Shown: positions 47,615 through 55,765 of the stretch, piece after piece | Numbering within the stretch: position 1 is the first letter of the stretch | Layout of the letters: every line of letters begins with the position of its first letter | From: Bacteroidota bacterium | Lineage (GTDB): Bacteria; Bacteroidota; Bacteroidia; Bacteroidales; Bacteroidaceae | Assembly: GCA_023425865.1 (NCBI GenBank) | Contig: JAFABV010000008.1 | Location: forward strand, 7,976 to 71,975 | Direction: 5' to 3' | DNA length: 64,000 nucleotides | Position numbers and translations under genes: made by a program | Notes under the pieces: model-generated | Told to the model about the DNA's origin: nothing | Databases searched by the model: none | Seen by the model: only the letters and a program-made list of their open reading frames with translations

Positions 47615-49297
47615 TTATTTCGAGTATTTCTTGATCAGGTCTGCCGCACGAGGGTCTCCAAGCTCCTGCGCCTTCTGCAAGGCGGCAAGTCCTTCGGTGT
47701 TTTGCTTAAGCTCACAATGCGCCATGCCTTTTATAATATAGAGGTCGGCGTATTCTTGCGTGAGATTGAGCGCCAGGTCGCAAGTGCGAATGGCGTCCTC
47801 GGGCTTGTTGACACGCAGTTGCAGACTGGCCATCTCTGCGTAGTAGGTGGGCTCATAGCGATTGAGCACGATGGCATGGGCAATATCGTTGAGTGCCAAC
47901 TGGAACTGCCTGATCTTCATCTCACACTGAAACTTGATATAGTAGAACTCGTGTGTGCCCTGGAAATTGACCAGCGAATCGTACTTGAGATAATCCATAA
48001 ATGCCTTGCGGTATTCGCCGGCAGTGTCGTAGGCACGGCCTCTCGCCAACACATAGGGGGCCGACGCCGCACCCCCTTGCACCTGCACGGCTTTATCAAG
48101 CAGGGCCATGACCTCGGCCTGTGGAGCCTTCAGCTGTTCCTTACATTGCGCTGCGGCATAGTACACGTCGCCATTCTTGCCAAGCTCAGTCTGCTGCAAC
48201 TCTGTAAACATGTCCAACGCCTTCTGGTAGTCACCCTGCGCATAGATAATCTGCGCCTGCAGCTGCTTGTAAAAAGGTGACGGCGAAAGCTTATCCGCTT
48301 CCTGTGCCAACTGCAAGGCCCTCGCGAGGTTCCATTGGCCGAAGATGGTGTCAACACGTGCTACCGAGGCATTGTACACCATACGCGCATAGAAGCTGTA
48401 TGCCTCATCTTTCTTGGCCACGCTCTTCAGCGACTGGTTCAGCACGCGGTCGGCTTCCTCAAATTTGCCTTGCTCCAGCAGGCGCGAGGCCCTGCTGCTA
48501 TAGCCCTGCACAGACGTGGGGAACAGCCGGAGATAGTCGTCGATATAAGCGTCGTACTTGGCACTGTCAACCTGTTGGGCGGCCAGCATGAGCATGAGCG
48601 AAGCCCCCTGCTCGTCTTCGGGCAGCGCCGTGCGTATGCCGGTAGCCTTGAGGGTCTGGTCGTTGATAGACATTCCATTCAGGGCAAACGTGTTGGTCAG
48701 ACGAATATCGGCGGAATAGGCCTGGCCTCCACGCTCCGGACGCTGCATGATGCCCACCAGTTGTCCTTTGCCATCAACCAGCGGACAGCCTAAATCGGTT
48801 CCGGAGACATCGACGTCATCGAACACATAGTAGTTATAAGTTTCCATAAACTTCTCCGTGCGCAGTGGGGTCTTCTGCTTGATGACAGGCTGCTTGAGGT
48901 CGTAATCCACACCGTAAAGCGCAGTGGCCTCAGTGGCCGCAGCCACGGCAGGAAGTCCGGGAGCGGTGTACCCCTTCACCTTGAAACGGCAGATATCATA
49001 GAGTTCGGAAGCTCCTATCATGACATCCACCTCATACTGCTTGCCCTTGGCATCTACGACAACGGCCCGCCCGGCCCCCTTGAAAGGATGCCACATGGCT
49101 ACCGCCTCTCCGGTTTTACCCGTGAAGACGCCATGCGAAGAGCCAAGGATGGTGCCATCGGCAGCGAAGGTGGTCAGGGTGAATACCTGCGCGGCAGCTT
49201 TCTTGACCAAAGCTGGTTGGGCGTGTACAGAAAGGGGCGCGCCGCCAAGGAAACATGCAATGAGAAATAAAAGGGTATAGATGGTTTTTTGTTTCAT
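47615..49297 (-). CDS. Exported protein: degenerate trypsin-like domain plus TPR repeats
   Basis: 560 residues with a signal peptide (residues 1-26, ending SVHAQ). Residues about 30-210 have a trypsin-like fold: His70 (AMWHPFKGA) and Asp101 (YDICRFKV) stand where the catalytic pair is expected. The G-x-S-G-G-P-L motif reads GTDLGCPL, with Leu169 replacing the serine. Residues about 240-560 are TPR repeats. It is probably a non-proteolytic binding or scaffold protein. Last gene of the dnaN operon, 19 bp after recN. Confidence 0.8.
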   Translation of the reverse strand: MKQKTIYTLLFLIACFLGGAPLSVHAQPALVKKAAAQVFTLTTFAADGTILGSSHGVFTGKTGEAVAMWHPFKGAGRAVVVDAKGKQYEVDVMIGASELYDICRFKVKGYTAPGLPAVAAATEATALYGVDYDLKQPVIKQKTPLRTEKFMETYNYYVFDDVDVSGTDLGCPLVDGKGQLVGIMQRPERGGQAYSADIRLTNTFALNGMSINDQTLKATGIRTALPEDEQGASLMLMLAAQQVDSAKYDAYIDDYLRLFPTSVQGYSSRASRLLEQGKFEEADRVLNQSLKSVAKKDEAYSFYARMVYNASVARVDTIFGQWNLARALQLAQEADKLSPSPFYKQLQAQIIYAQGDYQKALDMFTELQQTELGKNGDVYYAAAQCKEQLKAPQAEVMALLDKAVQVQGGAASAPYVLARGRAYDTAGEYRKAFMDYLKYDSLVNFQGTHEFYYIKFQCEMKIRQFQLALNDIAHAIVLNRYEPTYYAEMASLQLRVNKPEDAIRTCDLALNLTQEYADLYIIKGMAHCELKQNTEGLAALQKAQELGDPRAADLIKKYSK

Positions 49298-49315
49298 ATC
49301 GTTATTGGTATTTTC

Positions 49316-50995
49316 TTAAAGACGAGTGTCTGTGGCATTGCCATTGAGCAACGTGCGCGCATTCTCGATGGCCGCTTCTGACACGCTGCTGCCACTGAGC
49401 ATCTGGGCAATCTCCGTGACACGCTCCTCAGCCGTAAGCACTACCATGCGACTGATGGTGCCATGCGGAGTTTCTTCCTTGCTCACTTTGTAATGCGTGC
49501 TGCCCACGGCGGCAATCTGCGGCAAATGAGTGATGGAGATGACTTGACGATGGCTGTCGCCCATCTCGCGCATAATCTGTGCCATCTTTTCTGCTACCCT
49601 GCCACTCACGCCGGTGTCTATCTCATCGAAGATAATCGTGGGTAGTTTCACGGCACCACTAATCATAGCCTTGAGAGAAAGCATCACACGAGCGATCTCA
49701 CCACCCGACGCCACCTGGCTCACAGGCTGCAAAGCCGTGCTGCTGTTGGCGCTGAAAAGGAAGGCCACCTTGTCGCTGCCCGATGCCGTACACTCCTTGG
49801 GCTTGAGCTCGATAGTGAAACGCACATTAGGAATGCCCAATGGTGCCAACCGCTGCTTCATCTCGCTCTCCACGGTTGCCGCGGCCTTCTTGCGGGCGGC
49901 CGTGAGCTTGGCCGCCTTATCATGGCATGCGGCCTCGGCTTGCTGGGCTGCCTCCTGCAGCGCGGCCAACTCTTCGTCACCGCCGTCAATATGCTGGAGT
50001 TCGCCTTTGATGCGGTCTCGCTCTTCGATCAGCTCTTCTACCGTAGAAACACAGAATTTATGCTGCAAGGAATAAATGAGGTCGAGGCGGTCACTCAGTT
50101 CCTGCAGCTGCCGCGGGTCAAATTCCACCGTCTCCACACGGCCATCGAGATCCTGGGCAATATCTTTGAGTTCGATATACGCACTGTCGAGACGCTCAGC
50201 CAACCCTCCTGCCTCGGCATACACATCCTTGATATCATGCAGCACCTCGGCGGCATGACGTACATGCTGCACGGCACCACTTTCGTCACCCGACAATGCC
50301 GTCGAGGCTTCGTAAAGCGAGCGCTTGATGTCTTCGGCATGGCTGAGCATCTGCACCTGCTGCTCCAACTCCGCTTGCTCGCCCGACACCAGATTGGCTT
50401 TGTCGAGCTCCCCGAACTGAAAACGCAGGAACTCCTCGTTCTCACGGCTTTTCTCGCATCGCTGCTTCAACGCCTCATAGTCCCGGAGTGCCTGCTGCCA
50501 TGCCTGATAAGCCTTGCCATAGGCCGCACGTTCCTTCTCATCGTGGGCGATGATGTCAACCACGCTCAACTGGAAATCCTCCTTCTGCAACAACAGGTTC
50601 TGATGCTGACTATGGATATCGACGAGCTGTTCGCCCAACTCGCGCATCACGTTCAGGGGCACAGGGGTATCGTTGATAAAGGCGCGGCTCTTGCCATTGG
50701 CATTCACCTCGCGTCGGATGATGCAGTCGTCTGCGTCGAAGTCTATGCCGTTCTCAGTGAAGAAGGGCTCCATGTCATAGTTGGTCAGCGTAAAGTGGGC
50801 CTCCACCACACACTTGGTAGCCCCCGACTTGATTTGCTTGAGGTCGGCACGCTGCCCCAAGAGCAGATGAATGGCACCGAGGATGATGCTCTTTCCGGCT
50901 CCAGTTTCACCTGTGATGACAGAGAATCCAGCATGGAAGGGGATATTCAGCTCATCGATGAGCGTGAAATTCTTGACATATAATTGTTTAAGCAT
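49316..50995 (-). CDS. recN: DNA repair protein RecN
   Basis: A 559-residue SMC-like ATPase in double-strand break repair. Walker A is GETGAGKSIILGAI near residue 30. A coiled coil of about 350 residues follows, then the signature VASGGEIARVMLSLKA and Walker B IIFDEIDTGVSGR. It ends with the usual C-terminal helicase-like tail. Seven bases separate its start from the end of the porD gene. Confidence 0.96.
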   Translation of the reverse strand: MLKQLYVKNFTLIDELNIPFHAGFSVITGETGAGKSIILGAIHLLLGQRADLKQIKSGATKCVVEAHFTLTNYDMEPFFTENGIDFDADDCIIRREVNANGKSRAFINDTPVPLNVMRELGEQLVDIHSQHQNLLLQKEDFQLSVVDIIAHDEKERAAYGKAYQAWQQALRDYEALKQRCEKSRENEEFLRFQFGELDKANLVSGEQAELEQQVQMLSHAEDIKRSLYEASTALSGDESGAVQHVRHAAEVLHDIKDVYAEAGGLAERLDSAYIELKDIAQDLDGRVETVEFDPRQLQELSDRLDLIYSLQHKFCVSTVEELIEERDRIKGELQHIDGGDEELAALQEAAQQAEAACHDKAAKLTAARKKAAATVESEMKQRLAPLGIPNVRFTIELKPKECTASGSDKVAFLFSANSSTALQPVSQVASGGEIARVMLSLKAMISGAVKLPTIIFDEIDTGVSGRVAEKMAQIMREMGDSHRQVISITHLPQIAAVGSTHYKVSKEETPHGTISRMVVLTAEERVTEIAQMLSGSSVSEAAIENARTLLNGNATDTRL

Positions 50996-51001
50996 GAAGT
51001 C

Positions 51002-51913
51002 TTATTGCTTGATTTTCTCCCACACGTTGCCCTGTGAGGCATTGATGGAAAAGAGTACGTCGTAGACGGCTTCCTTCTCCTTCTGGGTGCCCTTGCCTTG
51101 GTAGATATTGGCAAGCTCTTCGCGCTTGTAGTCGGTCCATATCTGGGGCAACAGACTTGTGGGGCGGTCTTCGTGACATTTCTTCAGGTCGTGCTGTATG
51201 GTCGTGCTGATCTCCTGTCGGCCACGGTCGGCATTGGTAGCCATCTCATCCAGACCTTTGCGGTAGTAGTTATACTGCAACTGCCTGAACGGCTGCATGG
51301 CGCCATCCAGGTAATCGTTGATGATGGCAAACCGATTGCGGTCGCTATCAAACGACTTCCAGCCAGTAAACTCCAGGTTCTGGGCGTTGTTCGTCAGGTT
51401 CATACAGCGCTGAAGAATGGCTTCTCCCCCCATGGGCGAGAAGCTGTCGAGATTAAGACCAATAATAAGGAAAGCATAATAACCGAAGAGGGCAGTCAAC
51501 TGGTTGTTGATGGTCTCTTCATTCCAGTCCAACTGGTCGAACTGGGCAAACCTAAAATTAAAATCGTTGTCGGTATTATTGTATAACGTGGTCGTATACG
51601 TCGAGTTGTAAACAGGCCGGTTGGCCTGGATAAGGGCCTTGCAGGTGAAGAGCCCCGATGCCTGGTCGTACTTGGTTACAGTAATATTGAAATTGCAACT
51701 GATACGCTCATTCTTGCGAAACTGCAGATTCGTCCATTGACGGTCATTGACAAACTGCATCAAGGTCTGTTGCAGATTGTCAAACACCGAGGCATCCGTG
51801 CCCTGGATCTGATTATGGTTAATCGTGATCTTGGCATCGAGCTCCTGTGCCCCACTCCGTAAGGCGAGCGTCAGGCACAGGCACAGCGCCATGATGATTC
51901 GTCCTATCTGCAT
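51002..51913 (-). CDS. porD: PorD-family (DUF4835) type IX secretion-linked protein
   Basis: A 303-residue exported protein (signal peptide residues 1-22, ending SGAQ). Body features of DUF4835 include QELDAKITINHNQIQGTD near the start and TGWKSFDSDRNRFAIINDY in the middle. The family name comes from Porphyromonas PorD, needed for type IX secretion there. No other por genes are in the window, so a T9SS role in this organism is only suggested. It sits between dnaQ and recN, where many Bacteroidetes also carry coaBC, absent here. Confidence 0.8.
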   Translation of the reverse strand: MQIGRIIMALCLCLTLALRSGAQELDAKITINHNQIQGTDASVFDNLQQTLMQFVNDRQWTNLQFRKNERISCNFNITVTKYDQASGLFTCKALIQANRPVYNSTYTTTLYNNTDNDFNFRFAQFDQLDWNEETINNQLTALFGYYAFLIIGLNLDSFSPMGGEAILQRCMNLTNNAQNLEFTGWKSFDSDRNRFAIINDYLDGAMQPFRQLQYNYYRKGLDEMATNADRGRQEISTTIQHDLKKCHEDRPTSLLPQIWTDYKREELANIYQGKGTQKEKEAVYDVLFSINASQGNVWEKIKQ

Positions 51914-51930
51914 TCCTTCAAGGCAAAGCC

Positions 51931-52797
51931 CTATTTCATATTCATATTGAGCTTGGCTTCCCGCAGCCTGATGCGTGTCAACACCTGCTTGGTATTGAGC
52001 GTAAAGTCAGAACTCAGCATCCAACTGTAATACCCTGGGTCGCGATGGAGCACATCAGCCACCATCCAGCCTTTGTATTTGCCAAAGTTAAAGGCTTCCT
52101 GCCGGCGGGGTTTGCCATCCTCATCGAGCAGGGGCTTGCCATTGGCGTCCTTCATATCCTGCCATACGATGCGCCCGGCAAAGTCCACGTTATCGTTAAC
52201 GCGTGAGAAATCGGCCAGCACATCCATGTCATTGGGCAGTGCCTGTGCGGGCTCCTCCACGGTCGCGGGATTATAGCGGTCGAGCTCACCTTGCAGCACG
52301 CGGTAAGTGGCCTCGGCATCCTGGTCGGCCCGATGGGCCTGGAAGTCATCTTCCATCTTATGCCCCGTATAGAACTTATACGCGGCGGCCAGGTTGCGCT
52401 GCTCCATCTTGTGGAAGATGGTCTGGGCATCGATGAGCCGGCATCGAGAAAAATCGAAGTCGACGCCGGCGCGCAAGAACTCCTCGGCCAGCATGGGGAT
52501 GTCAAAACGGTTGGAGTTGAACCCAGCGAAATCGCTTCCCGCAAACTTGTCCGACAAGTCTTTGGCTATCTGTTTGAAAGTGGGCGCGTCCTTGACCGCC
52601 TCATCAGTGATGCCTGTCAGCTCCTGCACAAAATCAGGAATAGGTTTGCCAGGATTGACAAAGATATTCTGGTGGTCTTCTTCGCCGCCCGGCATCACCT
52701 TGATATAAGAAATCTGTATGACCCTGTCGTTAACCAGATCGAGTCCGGTCGTTTCCAAATCAAAGATGATGAGCGGCTTCGTAAGATTCAGTTTCAT
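51931..52797 (-). CDS. DnaQ-like 3'-5' exonuclease
   Basis: 288 residues. DEDDh exonuclease motifs: Exo I IIFDLETTGLDL near residue 9, Exo II FAGFNSNRFDIPML near 92, and Exo III HRADQDAEATYRVL near 160. The C-terminus (about 200-288) contains FNFGKYKGWMV, an added domain typical of this DnaQ-like group. Probably a proofreading or RNA/DNA exonuclease; not certain to be the Pol III epsilon subunit. 14 bp downstream of dnaN. Confidence 0.88.
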   Translation of the reverse strand: MKLNLTKPLIIFDLETTGLDLVNDRVIQISYIKVMPGGEEDHQNIFVNPGKPIPDFVQELTGITDEAVKDAPTFKQIAKDLSDKFAGSDFAGFNSNRFDIPMLAEEFLRAGVDFDFSRCRLIDAQTIFHKMEQRNLAAAYKFYTGHKMEDDFQAHRADQDAEATYRVLQGELDRYNPATVEEPAQALPNDMDVLADFSRVNDNVDFAGRIVWQDMKDANGKPLLDEDGKPRRQEAFNFGKYKGWMVADVLHRDPGYYSWMLSSDFTLNTKQVLTRIRLREAKLNMNMK

Positions 52798-52811
52798 CGC
52801 CTCTCCTTCAT

Positions 52812-53936
52812 TTAATCATTAAGCAACAAAGGCATGATGAGCATCAGCACATCCTCATTCTCCGGCTGCGTAGTGGGCACCACGACACCCGCGCGGCTGG
52901 GATCGCCAAGATAAATCTTGATCTCATCGGTGCTGATGGAGTTGAGTATCTCATTGAGGAAGTCGCCTCGGAAACCAATCTGCAAGGGCTGCCCGTTATA
53001 GTTGCAAACCAAACGCTCATTGGCGCTGGTAGCAAAATCAAGGTCTTCTGACGACAGCTCCAGTCCGTTGGCGTCGAGACGGAAACGAATCAACTGGCTG
53101 CTCATACTGGCAAACGGCAGCACGCGACGGATGGCGCTGAGCAGCGACTTGCGGTCGATGGTCACCTCATTGGGATTATCCTTGGGGATAGCGGCATTGT
53201 AGTTGGGATATACGCCTTCGATCAGCCGACACGACAGCACACCTTCAGCGTAGCGAATCTCGGCGGCACGGCTATTGAACTTGATGACCACGTCGCCACT
53301 ATCCTTGCCCAGACCGTTCTTCAGCAGTGTCGCGGGCTTCTTGGGCAGGATGAAGGAGGCGGGAGTCTCACTCTTGATGCTCAAGTTCTGGCAGCGCACG
53401 AGCTTATGACCGTCACTGGCTACAAATGCCAGACAGTCGGGCGTAAGGTCGAAGTAGATACCGTTCATCACCGGACGAATCTCGTTGTTATCAGTGGCAA
53501 AAAGCGTGCGACCGATGTTCTCGCTGAGTACGGCGGCATCGATTGTGATGACGTGCACCTCATCCGACAATGGCTCGCGGCGGGGATATTCGGCGGCATT
53601 CTGCGCAGTGAAATGATACTGACCGTTCTGGTAACCCACCGTTACCTCGAAGGTGGCGGTGTTCACCTCGAAGGTTAGAGGCTGTTCGGGCAGTTCTTTT
53701 ACGGCATCAAGAATGGTATGGTTGGAAATGGCAAACTCTCCATCTGTATCAAACTGGTCCAAGGGCAGTGACGTCTGCATCACATTCTCATTGTCAGAAG
53801 CTGTGATGTCAATCTGACCATTGTGGATCTGGAACAAAAAACTCTCGAGAATGGGAAGGGAGTTCTTGCTGTTGATGACCTTGGCCAAGGTCTGCAAGCG
53901 GCTGCTGAGCGCTGCGCTGGATAAAGTAAATCTCAT
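52812..53936 (-). CDS. dnaN: DNA polymerase III beta subunit (sliding clamp)
   Basis: 374 residues. Three clamp folds; motifs include ITASDNENVMQTSLPL, FVASDGHKLVRC and the C-terminal VLMLIMPLLLND. The clamp holds replicative polymerase on DNA and recruits repair proteins. First gene of a leftward operon dnaN - exonuclease - porD - recN - TPR, under the -7 box at 53975-53982. Confidence 0.97.
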   Translation of the reverse strand: MRFTLSSAALSSRLQTLAKVINSKNSLPILESFLFQIHNGQIDITASDNENVMQTSLPLDQFDTDGEFAISNHTILDAVKELPEQPLTFEVNTATFEVTVGYQNGQYHFTAQNAAEYPRREPLSDEVHVITIDAAVLSENIGRTLFATDNNEIRPVMNGIYFDLTPDCLAFVASDGHKLVRCQNLSIKSETPASFILPKKPATLLKNGLGKDSGDVVIKFNSRAAEIRYAEGVLSCRLIEGVYPNYNAAIPKDNPNEVTIDRKSLLSAIRRVLPFASMSSQLIRFRLDANGLELSSEDLDFATSANERLVCNYNGQPLQIGFRGDFLNEILNSISTDEIKIYLGDPSRAGVVVPTTQPENEDVLMLIMPLLLND

Positions 53937-53974
53937 GAGTATGTTTATTTATTTTGGTTTTCTCGATTGATTTA

Positions 53975-53982
53975 CAAAGATA
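53975..53982 (-). promoter_or_regulatory. -7 element of the dnaN operon
   Basis: TATCTTTG on the minus strand, about 38 nt before the dnaN start. Confidence 0.6.
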
Positions 53983-54053
53983 AGCATAAAATGGAAAAAG
54001 TGTATGGCGTATCTAAAGAAATTTCTTTTTTATTGATTTTTGTGCATTGAAAG

Positions 54054-54085
54054 TTTGCGATTTAACCGTAAATTGTTTAATTTCG
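54054..54085 (+). promoter_or_regulatory. Promoter of the DUF3127 gene
   Basis: -33 TTTG (54054-54057), 20-bp spacer, and -7 TAATTTCG (54078-54085), one base off consensus. Confidence 0.6.
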
Positions 54086-54125
54086 CATACTGAATCAACA
54101 TGTAAACCGATAAAAAAACAATAAA

Positions 54126-54551
54126 ATGGCATTACAAGGTATAGAAGTAGAGGGCGTGATTATCAAGGAGTATCCTGTAAAGGAAGGTGTTTCCAAGAGC
54201 ACAGGCAATGCCTGGAAATCACAGGAGTTTGTCATCCAGACCAAGGACCAGTATCCCCGTACCTGCCTGTTCCGCGTGTTTGGCGCCGACAAGCTTGAGC
54301 AGTTTAATATCCATCAGGGTGACACCGTACACGTATGGCTCGACATCAATGCCCGTCCATGGCAGGATCGCTATTTCAACGACATCAACGCATTCCGTGT
54401 CGACCACGTCGACCCCAATGCCGTGAATGCCGGCATGCAGACATCTGCCCCCGCCAGCCAGTTTGGCACCGCACCCACCACCGCAGCCCCTGCTTCCGCT
54501 CCTGCAGCTGACAACTTCGAGCAGAACAGTTCTGACGACCTGCCCTTCTAA
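54126..54551 (+). CDS. DUF3127 OB-fold protein with SSB-like acidic tail
   Basis: 141 residues. An OB-like beta domain covers residues 1 to about 95 (VEGVIIKEYPVKEGVSKSTG, then FRVFGADKLEQF). A Pro/Ala/Thr linker follows and the protein ends SSDDLPF. That last motif matches the C-terminal tip by which bacterial SSB proteins recruit partners. The biochemical role is not established, but the fold, tail and position beside dnaN suggest single-stranded nucleic acid binding. Strong terminator follows. Confidence 0.85.
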   Translation: MALQGIEVEGVIIKEYPVKEGVSKSTGNAWKSQEFVIQTKDQYPRTCLFRVFGADKLEQFNIHQGDTVHVWLDINARPWQDRYFNDINAFRVDHVDPNAVNAGMQTSAPASQFGTAPTTAAPASAPAADNFEQNSSDDLPF

Positions 54552-54590
54552 TCGCTTATAGGCATCGTCGACAGCTTATCACACACTAAA

Positions 54591-54638
54591 ATGAGCGGCG
54601 AAAGGCATTGATACCTTTCGCCGCTCATCATTTTTATC
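54591..54638. terminator. Bidirectional terminator between DUF3127 and leuB
   Basis: A perfect 15-bp stem (54591-54605 with 54614-54628), 8-nt loop, then CATTTTTATC. It serves the convergent leu operon as well. Confidence 0.92.
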
Positions 54639-54668
54639 CCGTAGATGGAAGGACAATTCCTTATTCCA

Positions 54669-55730
54669 TCAATTCTCCGCGATGTAATTGGCTATCCAGT
54701 CACCAATCTCGTTAGTGCCATAGCTTGCCCCGCCGGCCACCTGAATCTCTGGCGTGCGCACATTCTGCTCCAGGCTGGCGTCACAGGCCTTGCGGATGAG
54801 GGCACCCTCTTCCTTCAGTCCAAAGTGCTCGAGCAGCATCGCGGCAGACAGAATCTGGGCCAAGGGGTTGGCGATATTCTTGCCTGCGGCCTGTGGCCAC
54901 GAACCGTGTACGGGCTCGAAGAGCGGCGTGTGCTCGCCCAAAGAGGCCGAGGGCTGCAGTCCCATAGAACCGGTGATGGCACTGGTCTCGTCGGTGAGGA
55001 TGTCACCAAAGGTATTCTCCGTCACAATGACATCGAAGAAACGAGGCTCGGTGAGCACACGCATGGCGCAGTTGTCAATGAACATATAGTCAACCTGCAC
55101 GTCGGGATACTGCGGTTCCATCTCCTTGCCAATCTGGCGCCACAGACGTGAACTGGCCAGCACGTTGGCCTTGTCGACAATGGTGAGATGCTTGTTGCGC
55201 TTCTGGGCAAATTCAAATCCCACCTTCAGAATACGCTCAATCTCTGGACGATAGTAGATGTCAGTGTCGTAAGCCTTGTCGTTGTCCTGATATTTCTCAC
55301 CGAAATACATACCCCCGGTAAGTTCGCGTATCACCACGAAATCGGCTCCCTTGATGAGTTCTTCCTTCAGTGGCGAGTTGTGCAGCAGGCAGTCGAAAGT
55401 AGCCACGGGGCGCACGTTGGCAAAGAGGCCCAGCTGTTTGCGCATGGCCAGCAATCCTGTCTCGGGCCGCACCTTCAGCGTGGGGTCGTTGTCGAAGCGC
55501 AGGTCGCCTACTGCGGCAAAGAGCACGGCATCGGCCTCCATGCAGGTCTTGTACGTGGCATCAGGAAAGGGGTCGCCCACCTCGTCGATGGCATGAGCAC
55601 CGCAGATGGCCTCGTTGTAGGTAAACTCGTGATTGAACTTCTTGGCCACAACATCCAATGCCTTCAGTGCCTGGGGCATGATTTCCGGTCCGATACCGTC
55701 GCCGGGAAGAACAGCAATGTTCAATTTCAT
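54669..55730 (-). CDS. leuB: 3-isopropylmalate dehydrogenase
   Basis: 353 residues. Oxidative decarboxylation of 3-isopropylmalate to 2-ketoisocaproate with NAD+. Motifs: LPGDGIGPEIM near residue 8, the substrate tyrosine in ELTGGMYFGE, and FGDILTDETSAITGSMGLQPSA (shown in part: GDILTDETSAI). Last gene of the leucine operon. Confidence 0.96.
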   Translation of the reverse strand: MKLNIAVLPGDGIGPEIMPQALKALDVVAKKFNHEFTYNEAICGAHAIDEVGDPFPDATYKTCMEADAVLFAAVGDLRFDNDPTLKVRPETGLLAMRKQLGLFANVRPVATFDCLLHNSPLKEELIKGADFVVIRELTGGMYFGEKYQDNDKAYDTDIYYRPEIERILKVGFEFAQKRNKHLTIVDKANVLASSRLWRQIGKEMEPQYPDVQVDYMFIDNCAMRVLTEPRFFDVIVTENTFGDILTDETSAITGSMGLQPSASLGEHTPLFEPVHGSWPQAAGKNIANPLAQILSAAMLLEHFGLKEEGALIRKACDASLEQNVRTPEIQVAGGASYGTNEIGDWIANYIAEN

Positions 55731-55765
55731 ACTTCTCTAATATTTTAATCTATGATAACAATGTC

